Shown one piece after another: positions 63,864 to 64,000 of a stretch of DNA of 64,000 nt. This DNA comes from Photobacterium galatheae. Its GTDB lineage: Bacteria > Pseudomonadota > Gammaproteobacteria > Enterobacterales > Vibrionaceae. Location of the stretch: positions 186,001 through 250,000 of the forward strand of contig NZ_JMIB01000021.1 in assembly GCF_000695255.1 (NCBI RefSeq), given 5' to 3'. The notes beneath the pieces are model-generated. The model did no database searches. It was not told the origin of the DNA and worked only from the letters and a program-made list of their open reading frames with translations. Position 1 is the first letter of the stretch. Each line of letters opens with the position of its first letter. The position numbers and the translations under genes were made by a program.

Positions 63864-64000
63864 TCATGGTACATATTGTGCAATGTATTCCGAGCAGCAA
63901 TGTATTCCACCGGGCAAAAAACGCGTTACCGATTCTGAAGTCAGCAGCTTTGAGTAAATATCGATATCATTGGCAGTCACCGGAGTTAAAATAAGCCTCT
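63864..64000 (-). pseudogene. GNAT acetyltransferase fragment at the right edge
   Basis: On the minus strand the frame entering from the right edge reads RLILTPVTANDIDIYSKLLT, SESVTRFLPGG, CCSEYIAQYVP and then stops at 63864. This is the usual start of a GNAT (RimJ/RimL type) enzyme, but it is far too short. Another minus-strand frame overlaps it (AARNTLHNMYHDGDDLLTVS) and stops near 63794. Either the gene is broken by a frameshift or two remnants meet here. The edge prevents a decision. Confidence 0.45.

Overview
The window looks like a Vibrionaceae chromosome segment of near-balanced base composition (Photobacterium, Enterovibrio, Grimontia or Vibrio type; I cannot fix the genus). The evidence is a complete second half of a lateral (swarming-type) flagellar system, a Hut haem-uptake locus, tfoY behind a cyclic di-GMP riboswitch, and proteins matching Vibrionaceae families throughout. 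No rRNA, tRNA or CRISPR array was seen.

Layout. 1-4.4 kb: end of an unknown gene, then divergent haem loci hutXZ (minus) and hutBCD (plus) around an AT-rich region with Fur-box-like palindromes. 4.4-6.9 kb: purR, then a c-di-GMP-I riboswitch and tfoY. 7-14.5 kb: an operon matching the poorly understood enteric ydjXYZ-ynjABCDF set: an AhpD-like protein, a TVP38-flavoprotein fusion, a YnjBCD-type ABC transporter and a CDP-alcohol phosphatidyltransferase. 14.5-25.4 kb: small unknown genes, punR/punC (purine nucleoside exporter and regulator), a two-PAS GGDEF-EAL protein, a YdcH-like protein, an OFA-type MFS transporter, a LysE-type exporter and a secreted FG-GAP beta-propeller protein.

25.4-50.8 kb is the lateral flagellar region. 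On the minus strand motY_L-lafK-fliEFGHIJ_L build the T-ring, regulator, MS-ring, C-ring and export ATPase. On the plus strand fliMNPQR-flhBA_L build the switch and export gate, followed by a degenerate EAL-domain protein translationally coupled to flhA_L. Then come flagellin lafA, an interposed secreted M28 aminopeptidase, and fliD-fliS-fliT-like-fliK-fliL-fliA-motA-motB_L behind a very good sigma-54 promoter. The rod/hook genes are not here and must lie elsewhere.

50.9-53.6 kb: a small membrane protein, an M23 peptidase/bactofilin pair with a 97-nt overlap, and a lipoprotein. 53.5-58.55 kb is a low-GC segment bounded by a perfect 28-bp direct repeat of the lipoprotein gene's 3' end. It holds a Maf/DUF115-type flagellin glycosyltransferase candidate with a coupled small gene, and a nested wreck of two insertion sequences (an IS4-family fragment inside an ISAs1-family element). 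58.6-64 kb: an AT-rich accessory stretch with a fibrinogen-like secreted protein, two GNAT acetyltransferases, a DUF302 protein, an unknown exported protein, and a broken GNAT gene at the right edge.

Three c-di-GMP-linked elements (the tfoY riboswitch, the GGDEF-EAL protein and the degenerate EAL protein inside the flagellar operon) sit within 35 kb of each other. This fits control of the swimming/swarming/sessile decision. The items most worth following up are the laf-embedded degenerate EAL protein, the repeat-bounded Maf island beside the lateral flagellin locus, and the fused TVP38-flavoprotein ynj operon.
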